Shown: one piece after another, positions 1 through 9,843 of the stretch
Position numbering within the stretch: the first letter of the stretch is position 1
Layout: each line of letters begins with the position of its first letter
NCBI RefSeq assembly: GCF_002846555.1
Contig: NZ_PJMS01000001.1
Span: 2,046,001-2,110,000, forward strand
Origin: Aquimarina sp. MAR_2010_214
Lineage (GTDB): Bacteria; Bacteroidota; Bacteroidia; Flavobacteriales; Flavobacteriaceae
Direction of reading: 5' to 3'
DNA length: 64,000 nt
Notes under the pieces: model-generated
The model's input: only the letters and a program-made list of their open reading frames with translations
Database searches by the model: none
Told to the model about the DNA's origin: nothing
Program-made: the position numbers and the translations under genes

Positions 1-504
1 CATACGAGCACCTCCTGATTTGGAAATAATCATAAATGGAATTTTATGCTTTAATGAATAATCAGCAGCTCTTGCGATTTTTTCACCTACAACACTACCC
101 ATAGAACCTCCAATAAATGCAAAATCCATACATGCAATAACTAAATCATTACCAGAAGATTTTCCTACTGCTGTTCTTACGGCATCTTTTAAATTTGTTT
201 TTTCTTGTGCGTCTTTAAGACGATCAACATATTTCTTTTTGTCTTCGAATTTAAGAGGATCTTTTGAGGTAACACCTTTATCAAGTTCTTTAAATTTATT
301 ATCATCAAATAGGATTTCGAAATATTCTTTACTACCTATTCTCACATGGTATCCATCTTCTGGACTTACATAGAAGTTTTTTTCGAGCTGTTCTGCATCT
401 ACAATTTTTCCCGTTGGAGATTTATACCAAAGACCTTTAGGGACATCCTTTTTGTCTTCGGTAGCAGTTTGTATACCTTTTTGTGTTCTCTTAAACCAAG
501 CCAT
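1..504 (-). CDS. accD: Acetyl-CoA carboxylase carboxyltransferase beta subunit, C-terminus beyond the window
   Basis: The first 168 codons are visible, starting [12 protein letters not shown] and reaching SKSGGARM at the window edge. With AccA this subunit moves the carboxyl group from biotin to acetyl-CoA, the first step of fatty acid synthesis in the cytoplasm. The crotonase-like fold is recognisable from [20 protein letters not shown] and SGGARM. The N-terminus has the layout of the usual zinc ribbon ([11 protein letters not shown], then [14 protein letters not shown]) but Ser, Thr and other residues stand where the four cysteines normally sit. The ATG at 504-502 is the natural family start. 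It lies downstream of fbaA on the same strand, but a terminator between them suggests separate transcription. Confidence 0.95.
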   Translation of the reverse strand, partial: MAWFKRTQKGIQTATEDKKDVPKGLWYKSPTGKIVDAEQLEKNFYVSPEDGYHVRIGSKEYFEILFDDNKFKELDKGVTSKDPLKFEDKKKYVDRLKDAQEKTNLKDAVRTAVGKSSGNDLVIACMDFAFIGGSMGSVVGEKIARAADYSLKHKIPFMIISKSGGARM

Positions 505-520
505 ATAATTTTATTATAAT

Positions 521-557
521 TAAAAAAAGCTGAAACTTCTTAAATAAGTTTCAGCTT
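521..557 (-). terminator. Rho-independent terminator of fbaA
   Basis: A perfect 12-bp stem (527-538 with 546-557) with a 7-nt loop is followed on the minus strand by a run of seven T. It sits just after the fbaA stop codon and before the accD start. Confidence 0.85.
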
Positions 558-571
558 AAGTTTTCAGTCTT

Positions 572-1639
572 CTATAATGTATTTACATTATTTAAATCCT
601 CGAATGCCTTTTTAAGACGGTTCTTAAAGGTAATTTCTCCTTCTCGCAACCATTTTCTAGGATCATAATACTTTTTATTAGGTTCTTCTGATCCATCAGG
701 ATTACCTATTTGCGTCTTTAGATATTCAATATTATTGGTCATGTAATCCCGAATACCTTCATTAAATGCAAATTGCAGATCAGTGTCAATATTCATCTTA
801 ATGACTCCATATCCAATTGCTTCTCTTATTTCTTCAATAGTAGAGCCACTTCCTCCATGAAATACAAAATCGATGTGGTTATGTTCGACTCCATACTTTT
901 CTGAGATAAACTCTTGAGAATTTTTAAGTATTTTAGGTGTTAATTTTACATTACCTGGTTTGTATACGCCATGAACGTTACCAAAAGCTGCTGCTACGGT
1001 AAATTTATCACTTACTTTACTCAATTCTTCATAGGCATAAGCAACTTCTTCTGGTTGAGTATATAGCTTAGAATCATCTACATCGCTATTGTCTACACCA
1101 TCTTCTTCACCACCGGTGATTCCCAGTTCGATTTCTAAAGTCATGCCCATTTTGCTCATGCGAGCCAAATATGTAGAACAGATCTCGATGTTTTCTTCGA
1201 TAGGTTCTTCAGATAAATCGATCATATGAGAACTGTACAATGGTTTTCCGGTTTCTTTATAAAATTCTTCTCCAGCATCTAATAGGCCATCGATCCATGG
1301 AAGTAGTTTTTTTGCACAGTGGTCAGTATGCAAAATTACTGGTACTCCATAGGCTTCAGCCATTAAATGTACATGCTTGGCGCCTGCAACTGCTCCTGCG
1401 ATTGCGGCTTTTTGGTCTTCATTAGATAGGCCTTTTCCAGCATTAAACTGTGCCCCTCCATTAGAGAATTGAATAATTACAGGAGAATTTAGCTCTGCAG
1501 CAGTTTCTAAAACGGCATTAATCGAATTAGAACCGATTACATTAACTGCAGGTAATGCAAAAGCTTTCTCTTTTGCATATTTAAAAATTGCCTGGACTTC
1601 GTCTCCTACAGCAACTCCTGGTTTGATGTTGTGACTCAT
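572..1639 (-). CDS. fbaA: Class II fructose-bisphosphate aldolase
   Basis: This 355-residue cytoplasmic zinc enzyme cleaves fructose-1,6-bisphosphate to glyceraldehyde-3-phosphate and dihydroxyacetone phosphate in glycolysis, and runs in reverse in gluconeogenesis. Visible family motifs are the zinc-binding HTDHC, LEIELGITGGEEDGVD, the phosphate-binding FHGGSGS and MNIDTDLQFAF. The length matches the class IIA (E. coli FbaA-like) enzymes of about 359 residues. The start at 1639 is preceded by an A-rich leader and by a flavobacterial -7 box at 1672-1665. It is monocistronic, bounded downstream by a strong terminator. Confidence 0.97.
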   Translation of the reverse strand: MSHNIKPGVAVGDEVQAIFKYAKEKAFALPAVNVIGSNSINAVLETAAELNSPVIIQFSNGGAQFNAGKGLSNEDQKAAIAGAVAGAKHVHLMAEAYGVPVILHTDHCAKKLLPWIDGLLDAGEEFYKETGKPLYSSHMIDLSEEPIEENIEICSTYLARMSKMGMTLEIELGITGGEEDGVDNSDVDDSKLYTQPEEVAYAYEELSKVSDKFTVAAAFGNVHGVYKPGNVKLTPKILKNSQEFISEKYGVEHNHIDFVFHGGSGSTIEEIREAIGYGVIKMNIDTDLQFAFNEGIRDYMTNNIEYLKTQIGNPDGSEEPNKKYYDPRKWLREGEITFKNRLKKAFEDLNNVNTL

Positions 1640-1664
1640 AATTTAGTTTTGGTTTATAAGGCTA

Positions 1665-1672
1665 CAAAAATA
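1665..1672 (-). promoter_or_regulatory. Flavobacterial -7 box upstream of fbaA
   Basis: The minus strand reads TATTTTTG, matching the Bacteroidota -7 consensus TAnnTTTG, 25 nt before the fbaA ATG. No clear TTG -33 element was found, so this is a half-site call. Confidence 0.45.
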
Positions 1673-1823
1673 GTAAAATTATACGGAAACCGATAAGATT
1701 AAGATACTCATTAAAACGAGCAGAGTTGTAGTTGTTTTAATTATTAAAGATTATTGATTTTTCTCAAAAATGAGATATATGAATTTTTGATTTTTGAATT
1801 AAATTATATGACATAATAGTTGA

Positions 1824-4418
1824 CTAAAAAGGATAATTAATTCCAAAATTATAAACGGCTTCAGAAAAGTTATACCCTTTAAACCAACGTTTATCTTGAT
1901 CTCTGGCAGGATTAAAAGTTTTAAATCCAATGTCAAGTCTTAAAACGAAGAAATTAAAATCATATCGAAACCCGAAACCACTTCCTACGGTCATTTCCCT
2001 TATATCATCTAATTTTGAAAATGTAGCATCTTCTTCTTCTACATTATCCAAAACATTCCATATGTTTCCTGCGTCAATAAATAAGGCTCCATGTAATGAC
2101 CCCAGAATTTTGTATCGGTATTCTGCATTTAGTGCAATTTTCATATTGGCTTCATTAAATTCATCTCTTCCGCCGGTACTTCCTGGTCCCAGGTCATATA
2201 CCAACCACGCTCTATTATCATTAGGTCCGCCACCAAAAAAACTTCGTGCAAAAGGAATGCTGTTAGAATTGCCATAAGGAAGAGCAATTCCTCCAAAAGC
2301 TCTAAGAGCAACTATACTTTTTCTTCCTAAATCCAAATGTTTTATGTAATCTAACTCTGTTTTTGCATATTGAGAAAATTCTACACCAAATACTTCAAAC
2401 CGTTTATTAGAGTTCTCCTTTAATCCGGATACCTTTGAAATAGTACTTAACAAATTACCGGCCAATTCAATTTTAGCTCTAAATCTTGAATAACTTTCAT
2501 CATAAAGATTTTCTCTATTGTTTTTTGTGTAGGTATAACTTGAAGCAAATATTAAGTTGTCTTCGGTTAGTCTTACCTTTCTTTCATTAATATTTCGGAT
2601 CTCTTGTAATTGATCTGATGTTAGATCCGGATCTGGAGTAGAACTTAAGGATTGCGATATAAATCCATTTGCTCCACTAGGTATGTTTAATACAGCATTG
2701 TCTATATTTGGAGTGCCAGTATCTGATTGAGAAAAGAATGGTGAGTCTGCTTCAAGAACTCTTGTGGCAATATTATTTAATCTGTTAAATGAAGTATTAT
2801 AAATGTTGAAATAATTACTGGTATTTAGATTCCTAACATATTGCACATTAACAAGATCTAGTTGATTGGTTAGGGTATTACTAGGTTTCCATCGGTAATT
2901 AAATACTCCTGTAGCATTTTGTTTGTCAAGACCAATATTTTGCTGGACATTCATTCCAAAAATAAGATTAGTAGTCGGAGACATATGTTTTGGAACAATT
3001 TTATTAGTTTTAAGGGGGAAAATTATTTTGGGAAAAGATAGTTTTATATCTGTTCCTACTTCTGATATATTAAAGAATTTTTGACCACCATCTACAGCAT
3101 CACTAGAAGATCCGATACTTCCCCGAGCCGAAATCTCTAAAATTTCTGCACCTCCAAAAACATTTCGTATTAATAGGGATCCTCCAAAACCTATTCCAAA
3201 AGCTTGAATGTTTGATGTTGATACATCAAAATCAATATTTGTACTATATTTTTTTCTTGGAGTTAAAAAAATATTGGCGATAAGATCTTTTCCTGTAGGA
3301 TCTTCGGGATCAACTCCGAAATCTATATTAGGGTATTTAAAAGTTCTTAAATTATTGATTTGATTATAAGTGTTTGTACGATCTTTATCTCTAAAAATCT
3401 TGCCAGGAGTAATTAGAACAGAATTTGTAATTGCCTTGCGAGTGTATTTTATTTTGTTATAACCATAAATGTTATATCCTTTGTAAAAGGTACTGTCTTT
3501 AGGTTTTTGATTTCGATTTTGATATGAATAATCCGTGAAAATATTCACTTTACTTATTTTGTGAACCTTAAAAGGAATTCTAGCTGTAGAATCTCCAAGT
3601 GTGACAGAGCGGTTCTTTATAAGTAAATTTAGGTTTACTTTATGGTTTGTGTTAACAGTGTCGGCATCAAATTTTATGTATTCTTTTTCGAAGTGAAATA
3701 GTCCAGAATTTCGATATAAAGCAGTAAGTCGTTCTCGTTCGGTCTCGATATCTAATGTCTTATATTGTTTTCCTGAGATAATTGTAGATTTTTGAGTGTT
3801 CAATTTGTAAATAGAATCAACGACTTTGGATTCTATTTTGGTTTTTAATGAATCAATAAAATAAGGTTCATTTGGGTTTACATAATAATCTACAGTTGCG
3901 GTTTTGTTATTTTCTCTATTAATTTTATAATCTGCTTTAATGTTAAACCAGCCGTTATTCCAATAATAGGCTTGTAATCTTTTTATAGAACGTTTTACTT
4001 TAGATTCATCAATTATTGAAGGAGATTCTCCTGTGCTTTTTATCCACTCATTAATACCTGATAATCCAGCACCTAATCTGTCTACTTGTTTTTTTGAAAG
4101 TAACTTAGTAATTCTTTTTTTTCGTTTAGGTCTTCTGGTTAACCAATCTTGATATAAAGAATCTTTGTTTATACTTGCCAGATTATATATGTGAAGTCTA
4201 ATAGGGATTCCTAATAGTTTAATATTTGGTTTTTGATATAATTGGTTGTAAAGTTTAGGATCCTTAGTTTTGACGCTATCAACATGAATTTGATTTTTTT
4301 TCAAAAGATATTCATTCTCAGGAACTCTTTTCACCGCATTACACGAAAATAAAAAGATGCTAGTTAAGGTAATTAATAATATTTTTGTCAGAAAGTGTTT
4401 CAACCTGTATTCATTCAT
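1824..4418 (-). CDS. tamL: Omp85-family outer membrane lipoprotein TamL
   Basis: This 864-residue BamA/TamA-type protein has a lipoprotein signal peptide ending LFSC (lipid-modified Cys26). A POTRA-like periplasmic half follows, then a C-terminal 16-strand type barrel (Bac_surface_Ag) ending in aromatic-rich strands (NFGINYPF). The barrel contains FFGGGPNDNRAW, matching the conserved barrel-interior region of the superfamily. The lipid anchor is the feature that separates Bacteroidota TamL from proteobacterial TamA. The expected role is insertion or translocation of proteins across the outer membrane together with TamB, which is not in this window. The gene is divergent from the RNA methyltransferase, with only 23 bp between starts, so their promoters must overlap. 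Confidence 0.88.
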   Translation of the reverse strand: MNEYRLKHFLTKILLITLTSIFLFSCNAVKRVPENEYLLKKNQIHVDSVKTKDPKLYNQLYQKPNIKLLGIPIRLHIYNLASINKDSLYQDWLTRRPKRKKRITKLLSKKQVDRLGAGLSGINEWIKSTGESPSIIDESKVKRSIKRLQAYYWNNGWFNIKADYKINRENNKTATVDYYVNPNEPYFIDSLKTKIESKVVDSIYKLNTQKSTIISGKQYKTLDIETERERLTALYRNSGLFHFEKEYIKFDADTVNTNHKVNLNLLIKNRSVTLGDSTARIPFKVHKISKVNIFTDYSYQNRNQKPKDSTFYKGYNIYGYNKIKYTRKAITNSVLITPGKIFRDKDRTNTYNQINNLRTFKYPNIDFGVDPEDPTGKDLIANIFLTPRKKYSTNIDFDVSTSNIQAFGIGFGGSLLIRNVFGGAEILEISARGSIGSSSDAVDGGQKFFNISEVGTDIKLSFPKIIFPLKTNKIVPKHMSPTTNLIFGMNVQQNIGLDKQNATGVFNYRWKPSNTLTNQLDLVNVQYVRNLNTSNYFNIYNTSFNRLNNIATRVLEADSPFFSQSDTGTPNIDNAVLNIPSGANGFISQSLSSTPDPDLTSDQLQEIRNINERKVRLTEDNLIFASSYTYTKNNRENLYDESYSRFRAKIELAGNLLSTISKVSGLKENSNKRFEVFGVEFSQYAKTELDYIKHLDLGRKSIVALRAFGGIALPYGNSNSIPFARSFFGGGPNDNRAWLVYDLGPGSTGGRDEFNEANMKIALNAEYRYKILGSLHGALFIDAGNIWNVLDNVEEEDATFSKLDDIREMTVGSGFGFRYDFNFFVLRLDIGFKTFNPARDQDKRWFKGYNFSEAVYNFGINYPF

Positions 4419-4441
4419 TGATTCAAAAATACACTATTTGT

Positions 4442-5173
4442 ATGGTTAGCAAAAACCAAAAGAAACTAATAAAGAGTTTATATCAAAAAAAGTACCGAAA
4501 ACAACATGGATTGTTTGTTGCTGAAGGTAAAAAAGTAATAAAAGAGTTGCTAGCTGCCAACCTAAAGCTTCATTCTCTTTTTGCTTTAGAGACTGGAATC
4601 TTTGATGTTTCTAAGGAATTAGAGCATCATATTACCGAGGAAGAACTAAAACAGATTAGTTTTTTAACTACACCGCAAGTTGCATTAGCAATATTTGGTA
4701 TTCCAGAAGTAAAAAAACCAAACTCTAACGGTTTGATTTTGGTATTGGATGATGTTAGAGATCCTGGTAATCTGGGAACTATAATTCGTCTTTGTGATTG
4801 GTTTGGAATACGGGATTTGGTGTGTTCTTTGCAGACTGTAGATTGCTATAATCCAAAGGTGATACAGGCTACAATGGGGTCTATTACAAGAGTGAATATT
4901 AGTTATGTGAATCTGAAGAGCTTTTTAACTTTAGCAACACCAAATTCGAGGATTTTCGGCACGTTTATGAATGGAAATTCTATTTATAACGAGAAATTAC
5001 CCGAAGACGCTATTGTTATAATGGGTAACGAAGCAAATGGAATTTCTGAAGATATCGAGAATCTTATTAAAGACAGGATAACAATTCCACAATTTGGATC
5101 AGATCAAAAAACAGAAAGCTTAAATGTTGCTACCGCAACCGCTATTGTGCTTAGTGAATTTAGAAGATCTTAA
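4442..5173 (+). CDS. SpoU/TrmH-family RNA 2'-O-methyltransferase
   Basis: This 243-residue SPOUT enzyme is expected to methylate a ribose 2'-OH in rRNA or tRNA using S-adenosylmethionine. All three SpoU motifs are present: motif 1 DVRDPGNLGTIIR, motif 2 VIMGNEANGIS, and motif 3 with SLNVATATAIVLSEF. The N-terminal part (LYQKKYRKQHGLFVAEGKK) is the usual substrate-binding domain. An upstream TTG/ATG extension to 4385 is open, but it would run into tamL, and the ATG at 4442 starts the conserved region (MVSKNQKKLIKS). The exact target nucleotide cannot be read from sequence, so I give no rlm or trm symbol. Confidence 0.9.
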   Translation: MVSKNQKKLIKSLYQKKYRKQHGLFVAEGKKVIKELLAANLKLHSLFALETGIFDVSKELEHHITEEELKQISFLTTPQVALAIFGIPEVKKPNSNGLILVLDDVRDPGNLGTIIRLCDWFGIRDLVCSLQTVDCYNPKVIQATMGSITRVNISYVNLKSFLTLATPNSRIFGTFMNGNSIYNEKLPEDAIVIMGNEANGISEDIENLIKDRITIPQFGSDQKTESLNVATATAIVLSEFRRS

Positions 5174-5184
5174 CGTAAGCTAGA

Positions 5185-5892
5185 TTATTGAAATGTGAAA
5201 TTTATAAAAATCCCTCTTGTTGACATTTTATCAATGGTTGAAGTATATGGACTGTTAGGATCATTGTCTTTTACCAATTCATCAGACATTGCAAATACTC
5301 CTCTTATAGATGGAGTAAATTTAAAATAGTATAAATACAAGTCTATACCAAAACCAATTTCATAATAATTAGTGTTGGTTTTCATCCTAAATTGCCCTGC
5401 ACTATTATCATCGGGATTGTCTTCATTGCTAGATAAATTTATAGATGTAGAAACACCTCCAACAATAAAAGGTTTAATATTATTGATTCTTTGGGTTGAT
5501 ATTTTTAGTAATAACGGTACATGAACGTACGTTGATTTAACTTCTCTTACCGATTCAAAATCTGAAGTGAATTGAGAATTAGAAAACCTTAGATTTCGTG
5601 TGTTAAAAGTAACCATAGGTTCTAATCTAAGATCAAAATAATCATTTAATCTCAGGTTCCCTAAAAGACCTACGCTAAAACCAACAGATTCATCGTGTAT
5701 AATATCTGTTTGTGGAGCATCTGTTGTGTAATCAAAATTAAAATCATAAAGATTGAATCCAAGAATATAACCATAGCTAAACCTTGGCTTATCAAAGTTT
5801 TGAAGGTTTTGAACCTTTTCTTTAGAAAATAACTGAGCGCTCATGTTTTGAGCACATATTAAAACAACTATTAAGATAAATATTCTTTTCAT
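5185..5892 (-). CDS. porT: PorT family outer membrane beta-barrel protein (T9SS)
   Basis: This 235-residue protein has a signal peptide (MKRIFILIVVLICAQNMSAQ) followed by an outer membrane beta-barrel with alternating hydrophobic strands. PorT (SprT in Flavobacterium johnsoniae) is needed for the type IX secretion system. It lies 54 bp downstream of ubiE on the same strand, an arrangement I recall as common in flavobacteria. It converges on the RNA methyltransferase gene with an 11-bp gap. The call rests on length, barrel character and neighbourhood. A generic porin-family barrel is the alternative. Confidence 0.75.
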   Translation of the reverse strand: MKRIFILIVVLICAQNMSAQLFSKEKVQNLQNFDKPRFSYGYILGFNLYDFNFDYTTDAPQTDIIHDESVGFSVGLLGNLRLNDYFDLRLEPMVTFNTRNLRFSNSQFTSDFESVREVKSTYVHVPLLLKISTQRINNIKPFIVGGVSTSINLSSNEDNPDDNSAGQFRMKTNTNYYEIGFGIDLYLYYFKFTPSIRGVFAMSDELVKDNDPNSPYTSTIDKMSTRGIFINFTFQ

Positions 5893-5946
5893 CTAAATTA
5901 AAATTAACCTTTTAATGGTTTAAAACCCTTATTTACTTTGGTATTA

Positions 5947-6675
5947 TTATTTTGTAGCTGTATAAATTGTAGCAACACCAAAAGTTTGAGGATTATCTTT
6001 GACTTCTATAAACCCGATTTTTTTCAAAATATTGTTGAAGGCTTCTCCATAAGGAAAAGCTGCAGCACTTTCACTTAGGTAAGAATAAGCAGATTTGTCT
6101 TTTGAAAATAACTTACCAACAAGAGGTAGTATGGTTGTTGAATAAAACTTGTATCCTTGCCTATATGGGGTTTTTGTGGGTATCGAAGTTTCTAAGATCA
6201 CAAAAATACCTCCGGGTTTAAGGACTCTAAAAATCTCTGAAAGTCCTTTTTCTAAATTTTCAAAATTTCGTACCCCAAAAGCTACAGTTATTGCATCAAA
6301 ATAATTTTCATCATAAGATAAATTTTCACTATCTCCTTGAACCATATTAATAATGGTATCCAATTTTTTTATTGCAATCTTTTGTCTTCCTACTTCCAGC
6401 ATTCCTTTAGAAATGTCAAGACCAATGATTTCTGATGCGCCTGTTTTTGATAGATTTATGGCCAAATCACCAGTTCCGGTAGCAACGTCCAAAATTCTTT
6501 TTGGATTTGTTTTACTAACGAGTTGAACTACTTTTTTACGCCATTTTACATCAATACCAAAAGAAATAACACGATTTAGCCCGTCATAGTTCTCTGAGAT
6601 GGTATCAAACATCTCGGCTACCTGTTCTTTTTTAGATCTGGTTTTATCTTTATATGGAGTTATTTTTTCTGACAT
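5947..6675 (-). CDS. ubiE: Demethylmenaquinone methyltransferase UbiE/MenG
   Basis: This 242-residue class I SAM-dependent methyltransferase catalyses the last step of menaquinone synthesis, C-methylation of the naphthoquinone ring. Motif I is [13 protein letters not shown], and the UbiE signatures [15 protein letters not shown] and RVLKPGG are present. Menaquinone is the electron acceptor for the Nqr complex encoded further on in this window. The ATG at 6675 is preceded by a -7 box at 6697-6690. porT follows and is probably co-transcribed. Confidence 0.95.
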   Translation of the reverse strand: MSEKITPYKDKTRSKKEQVAEMFDTISENYDGLNRVISFGIDVKWRKKVVQLVSKTNPKRILDVATGTGDLAINLSKTGASEIIGLDISKGMLEVGRQKIAIKKLDTIINMVQGDSENLSYDENYFDAITVAFGVRNFENLEKGLSEIFRVLKPGGIFVILETSIPTKTPYRQGYKFYSTTILPLVGKLFSKDKSAYSYLSESAAAFPYGEAFNNILKKIGFIEVKDNPQTFGVATIYTATK

Positions 6676-6689
6676 TAAAAAAATTTAGG

Positions 6690-6697
6690 CAAATATA
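6690..6697 (-). promoter_or_regulatory. -7 box upstream of ubiE
   Basis: The minus strand reads TATATTTG, 14 nt before the ubiE ATG, so the mRNA leader would be very short. The TTA found 17 nt upstream is only a weak -33 match. Confidence 0.45.
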
Positions 6698-6879
6698 CAT
6701 TTTTGATATTGAACTAATCCTGAGTTTTGTTGATTAAGCAAAAAAATGTGATCTCTCCCCATTAATAAAGAGTTTTTATATATGATATTTTTGATTACAG
6801 AATGATAAAAAAATGAAATCATAAGCTATCATAATTGAAGTTGAAGATCATCAAATTTTATCAGTTAGTCAATTTACAT

Positions 6880-6887
6880 TATCTTTG
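6880..6887 (+). promoter_or_regulatory. -7 box upstream of trkA
   Basis: TATCTTTG fits the flavobacterial -7 consensus and lies about 100 nt before the trkA ATG, implying a long leader. No good -33 element was identified. Confidence 0.35.
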
Positions 6888-6989
6888 TACGCTTTTTAAA
6901 TTTCTAAGACATGACTTCTGATTATTTAAAGTATAGTATTTTGTCTTAGTTTGATTTTATCTTTAGATGGAAAACAATAAACAAAACCA

Positions 6990-8339
6990 ATGAAAATCAT
7001 AATCGCCGGAGCTGGTGAGGTAGGATTTCATTTGGCGAAATTACTCTCGTTTGAATCCCAGGACATTACTCTTATAGATACAGATAAGGAATGCCTTAAT
7101 TATGCGGATACTCACCTGGATATTAGAGTTATTAAAGGAGATTCTACTTCAATTGCTATTTTAAAAGAAGCAAGAGTAGATAATGTAGATATGGTAATTA
7201 GTGTTACCTCTAGCGAAACGACCAATATTACGATATGTGTATTGGCCAAGCAACTAGGAGCTAAACGCACTATTGCCAGAATTTCGAATACAGAGTTTCT
7301 GCAAAATAAAGAAGAAGTTGGATTCGTTAAATTTGGTATTGATGAACTGATTTCTCCAGAGGCTTTGGCAGCTAGTGAAATAGAGTTGTTACTTAGTCAA
7401 TCTGCATTCCACGGTAGTTACGAGTTTGAGAATGGTGCGCTAACGATGGTGGGAACTACCTTGTCTAAAGAAGCATTGTTTGTTGGTAAAACAGTAAGAG
7501 AAGCTGCAGAGGTTTTTCCAGAATTGCATTTTATGCCTATTGCAATTCAACGTTCTGGAACTCAATATACATTAATTCCAAGAGGAGATACCACCTTTAA
7601 AGAAGGAGATCAAGTGTATTTTGTAACTTCTAAAGGCGGAGTAGAAGAGCTGTATAAGTTAACCGGAAAAGTAAAAGAGCAAATCAAAAATGTAATGATT
7701 CTAGGAGGGAGTAAGATTGGTTATAAGACTTCTCGTGACCTTTGTGATCATAAATTTAGAGTGAAGCTTATTGAGAAAGATAGAGAGAAATCTTTTGATC
7801 TTGCCGATGAATTGCCTAATGCTTTGATTATTAATGGTGATGGGCGAAATGTAGAACTATTACAAGAAGAAGGTATAGATGGGATGGATGCCTTTATAGC
7901 CGTAACTGGTAATTCTGAAACCAATATAATGTCTTGCCTGGTTGCTAAGTCTAAGGGAGTAAGAAAAACTATTGCATTAGTAGAAAATATGGATTATTTC
8001 CAGTTATCTCATTCTATAGGCATAGATACTTTAATCAATAAGAAGCTTCTGGCTGCAAATAATATTTTTAGATTTATTAGAAAAGGAGAGGTCGTAGCGA
8101 TGACCAAACTTAATAATATGAATGCAGAGCTGTTAGAATTTATTGTTAAACCTTCATCAGAAGTAAGTGATAATTTGATTAAAGATTTAGATTTTCCTCG
8201 TTCTGCTATTATTGCTGGTGTAATTAGAGATGAAGAAGGAATGATTCCTCTAGGAGATTTTTATATTAAGGCAGGAGATAGGGTAGTAGTATGTTGTTTG
8301 CCAAAATCTATTAAGAAAATAGAAAAGCTTTTCCTTTAA
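6990..8339 (+). CDS. trkA: Trk potassium uptake regulatory subunit TrkA
   Basis: This 449-residue peripheral membrane protein gates the TrkH potassium channel in response to nucleotides. It has two RCK (TrkA-N plus TrkA-C) modules. The first Rossmann motif is GAGEVG near residue 7, with IDTDKE as the ribose-binding acidic strand end. The second begins near residue 231 (NVMILGGSKIG). Each is followed by a TrkA-C region. The trkH start lies directly after the trkA stop (1 bp gap), so the two are one operon and likely translationally coupled. Confidence 0.95.
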   Translation: MKIIIAGAGEVGFHLAKLLSFESQDITLIDTDKECLNYADTHLDIRVIKGDSTSIAILKEARVDNVDMVISVTSSETTNITICVLAKQLGAKRTIARISNTEFLQNKEEVGFVKFGIDELISPEALAASEIELLLSQSAFHGSYEFENGALTMVGTTLSKEALFVGKTVREAAEVFPELHFMPIAIQRSGTQYTLIPRGDTTFKEGDQVYFVTSKGGVEELYKLTGKVKEQIKNVMILGGSKIGYKTSRDLCDHKFRVKLIEKDREKSFDLADELPNALIINGDGRNVELLQEEGIDGMDAFIAVTGNSETNIMSCLVAKSKGVRKTIALVENMDYFQLSHSIGIDTLINKKLLAANNIFRFIRKGEVVAMTKLNNMNAELLEFIVKPSSEVSDNLIKDLDFPRSAIIAGVIRDEEGMIPLGDFYIKAGDRVVVCCLPKSIKKIEKLFL

Positions 8340-8340
8340 G

Positions 8341-9837
8341 ATGTATAGATTAAACTATAAGATTATCTCGCATATTATGGGGCTTTTATTGCTCTGTAAC
8401 GGAGGCTTTATGCTAGTGGCTACGATAATAAGCTTTATTTATAAAGACGGAGTTACTTTAGAGATTATGATGGCTTCTTTAGCCACAATGTTTATCGGTA
8501 TTATTTTGATGTTTTTAACTAGAGAACATCAGAAAGAGATTAACAAACGAGAAGGATATATTGTCGTAACTTTTGGTTGGATATTTATGTCCCTTAGTGG
8601 TACTTTACCTTACTTATTCTCTGGAGCAATACCATCTTTTACCAATGCTTTTTTTGAAACCATGTCAGGGTATACAACTACTGGGGCATCGATTCTTAAT
8701 GAAATAGAGATTATTCCCAAAGGAGTTTTGTTTTGGCGTAGTTTAACGCACTGGATTGGCGGTATGGGAATTATTGTATTAGCTATCGCTATTTTGCCAT
8801 TATTAGGAATAGGAGGTATGCAGTTATTTGCTGCTGAAGCGCCTGGTCCTAGTGCAGATAAATTACACCCCAGAATTACAGATACAGCAAAACGATTATG
8901 GTTGATATATTTTGGATATACTGTTGCAGAAACCATACTTTTGAAACTTGCTGGAATGAATTTCTTTGATGCTATAAACCATGCGTTAAGCACATTGTCT
9001 ACAGGAGGGTTTTCTACAAAAAATGCAAGTGTTGCTTATTGGAATGATCAACCATTAATACAATATATCATTATACTGTTTATGTTTTTGGCAGGAATGA
9101 ATTTTGTACTTAGCTATTTTGGATTTAAAGGTAAAGTTCAGAAGATTATAAAAGATGAAGAGTTTAAGTTATATGCTCTTTTTGTTATCATATTTACTGT
9201 AGTAGCTACTCTTGTGATTTATAGTAAAGCAGATGTGTCTATATCATCTATTGATCATCCTATGGTATGGGGAGAGGCAGAGAGTGCTTTTCGTCATGCA
9301 CTATTTCAGGTGCTTGCAGTAATTACTACAACGGGTTTTGTGAGTGCTGATTTTACAATGTGGACTCCTTTCTTAACAGTTCTTTTCTTCGGAATTATGT
9401 TTTTAGGCGGTTCTGCAGGGTCTACCTCGGGAGGGATAAAGGTGGTAAGGCATTTAATAACGATTCGAAATGGAATTTTAGAATTTAAAAGAACATTACA
9501 TCCAAGGGCAATACTTCCGGTAAGGTATAATAGAAAATCAGTTTCTAAAGAAATTGTATTTAATATACTGGCATTTTTTATATTATATATGCTTGCCTTT
9601 ATAATTGGTTCTGTGGTATTAGGAGCATTGGGATTAGATTTTGAAACAGCAATTGGTGGTGCAGCTTCTTCTTTGGGTAATGTTGGCCCTGCATTTGGTA
9701 AACTAAGCCCGGTAAATAACTTTGATATGCTTCCTGATTTTGGAAAATGGTGGTGCTGCTTCCTTATGTTAATAGGAAGATTAGAGCTCTTTACAGTGCT
9801 GATACTTCTAACTCCGTTTTTCTGGAGAAACAGGTAA
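8341..9837 (+). CDS. trkH: Trk potassium uptake channel subunit TrkH
   Basis: This 498-residue integral membrane protein transports K+ with TrkA. It is strongly hydrophobic, with the four pore-loop selectivity motifs of the Trk/Ktr/HKT superfamily: TTTGASIL, STGGFSTKN, TTTGFVS and SLGNVGPAFG. The conserved GGSAGSTSGGIK segment belongs to the intramembrane gating loop. The gene converges with the following small gene with a gap of only 6 bp. Confidence 0.95.
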   Translation: MYRLNYKIISHIMGLLLLCNGGFMLVATIISFIYKDGVTLEIMMASLATMFIGIILMFLTREHQKEINKREGYIVVTFGWIFMSLSGTLPYLFSGAIPSFTNAFFETMSGYTTTGASILNEIEIIPKGVLFWRSLTHWIGGMGIIVLAIAILPLLGIGGMQLFAAEAPGPSADKLHPRITDTAKRLWLIYFGYTVAETILLKLAGMNFFDAINHALSTLSTGGFSTKNASVAYWNDQPLIQYIIILFMFLAGMNFVLSYFGFKGKVQKIIKDEEFKLYALFVIIFTVVATLVIYSKADVSISSIDHPMVWGEAESAFRHALFQVLAVITTTGFVSADFTMWTPFLTVLFFGIMFLGGSAGSTSGGIKVVRHLITIRNGILEFKRTLHPRAILPVRYNRKSVSKEIVFNILAFFILYMLAFIIGSVVLGALGLDFETAIGGAASSLGNVGPAFGKLSPVNNFDMLPDFGKWWCCFLMLIGRLELFTVLILLTPFFWRNR

Positions 9838-9843
9838 TTTAGT

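Larger units (their letters stand above)
6676..6989. other. Divergent promoter region between ubiE and trkA
   Basis: About 314 bp without a gene. A minus-strand TATATTTG (6697-6690) faces ubiE and a plus-strand TATCTTTG (6880-6887) faces trkA. Both match TAnnTTTG. No further structure was seen. Confidence 0.5.
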
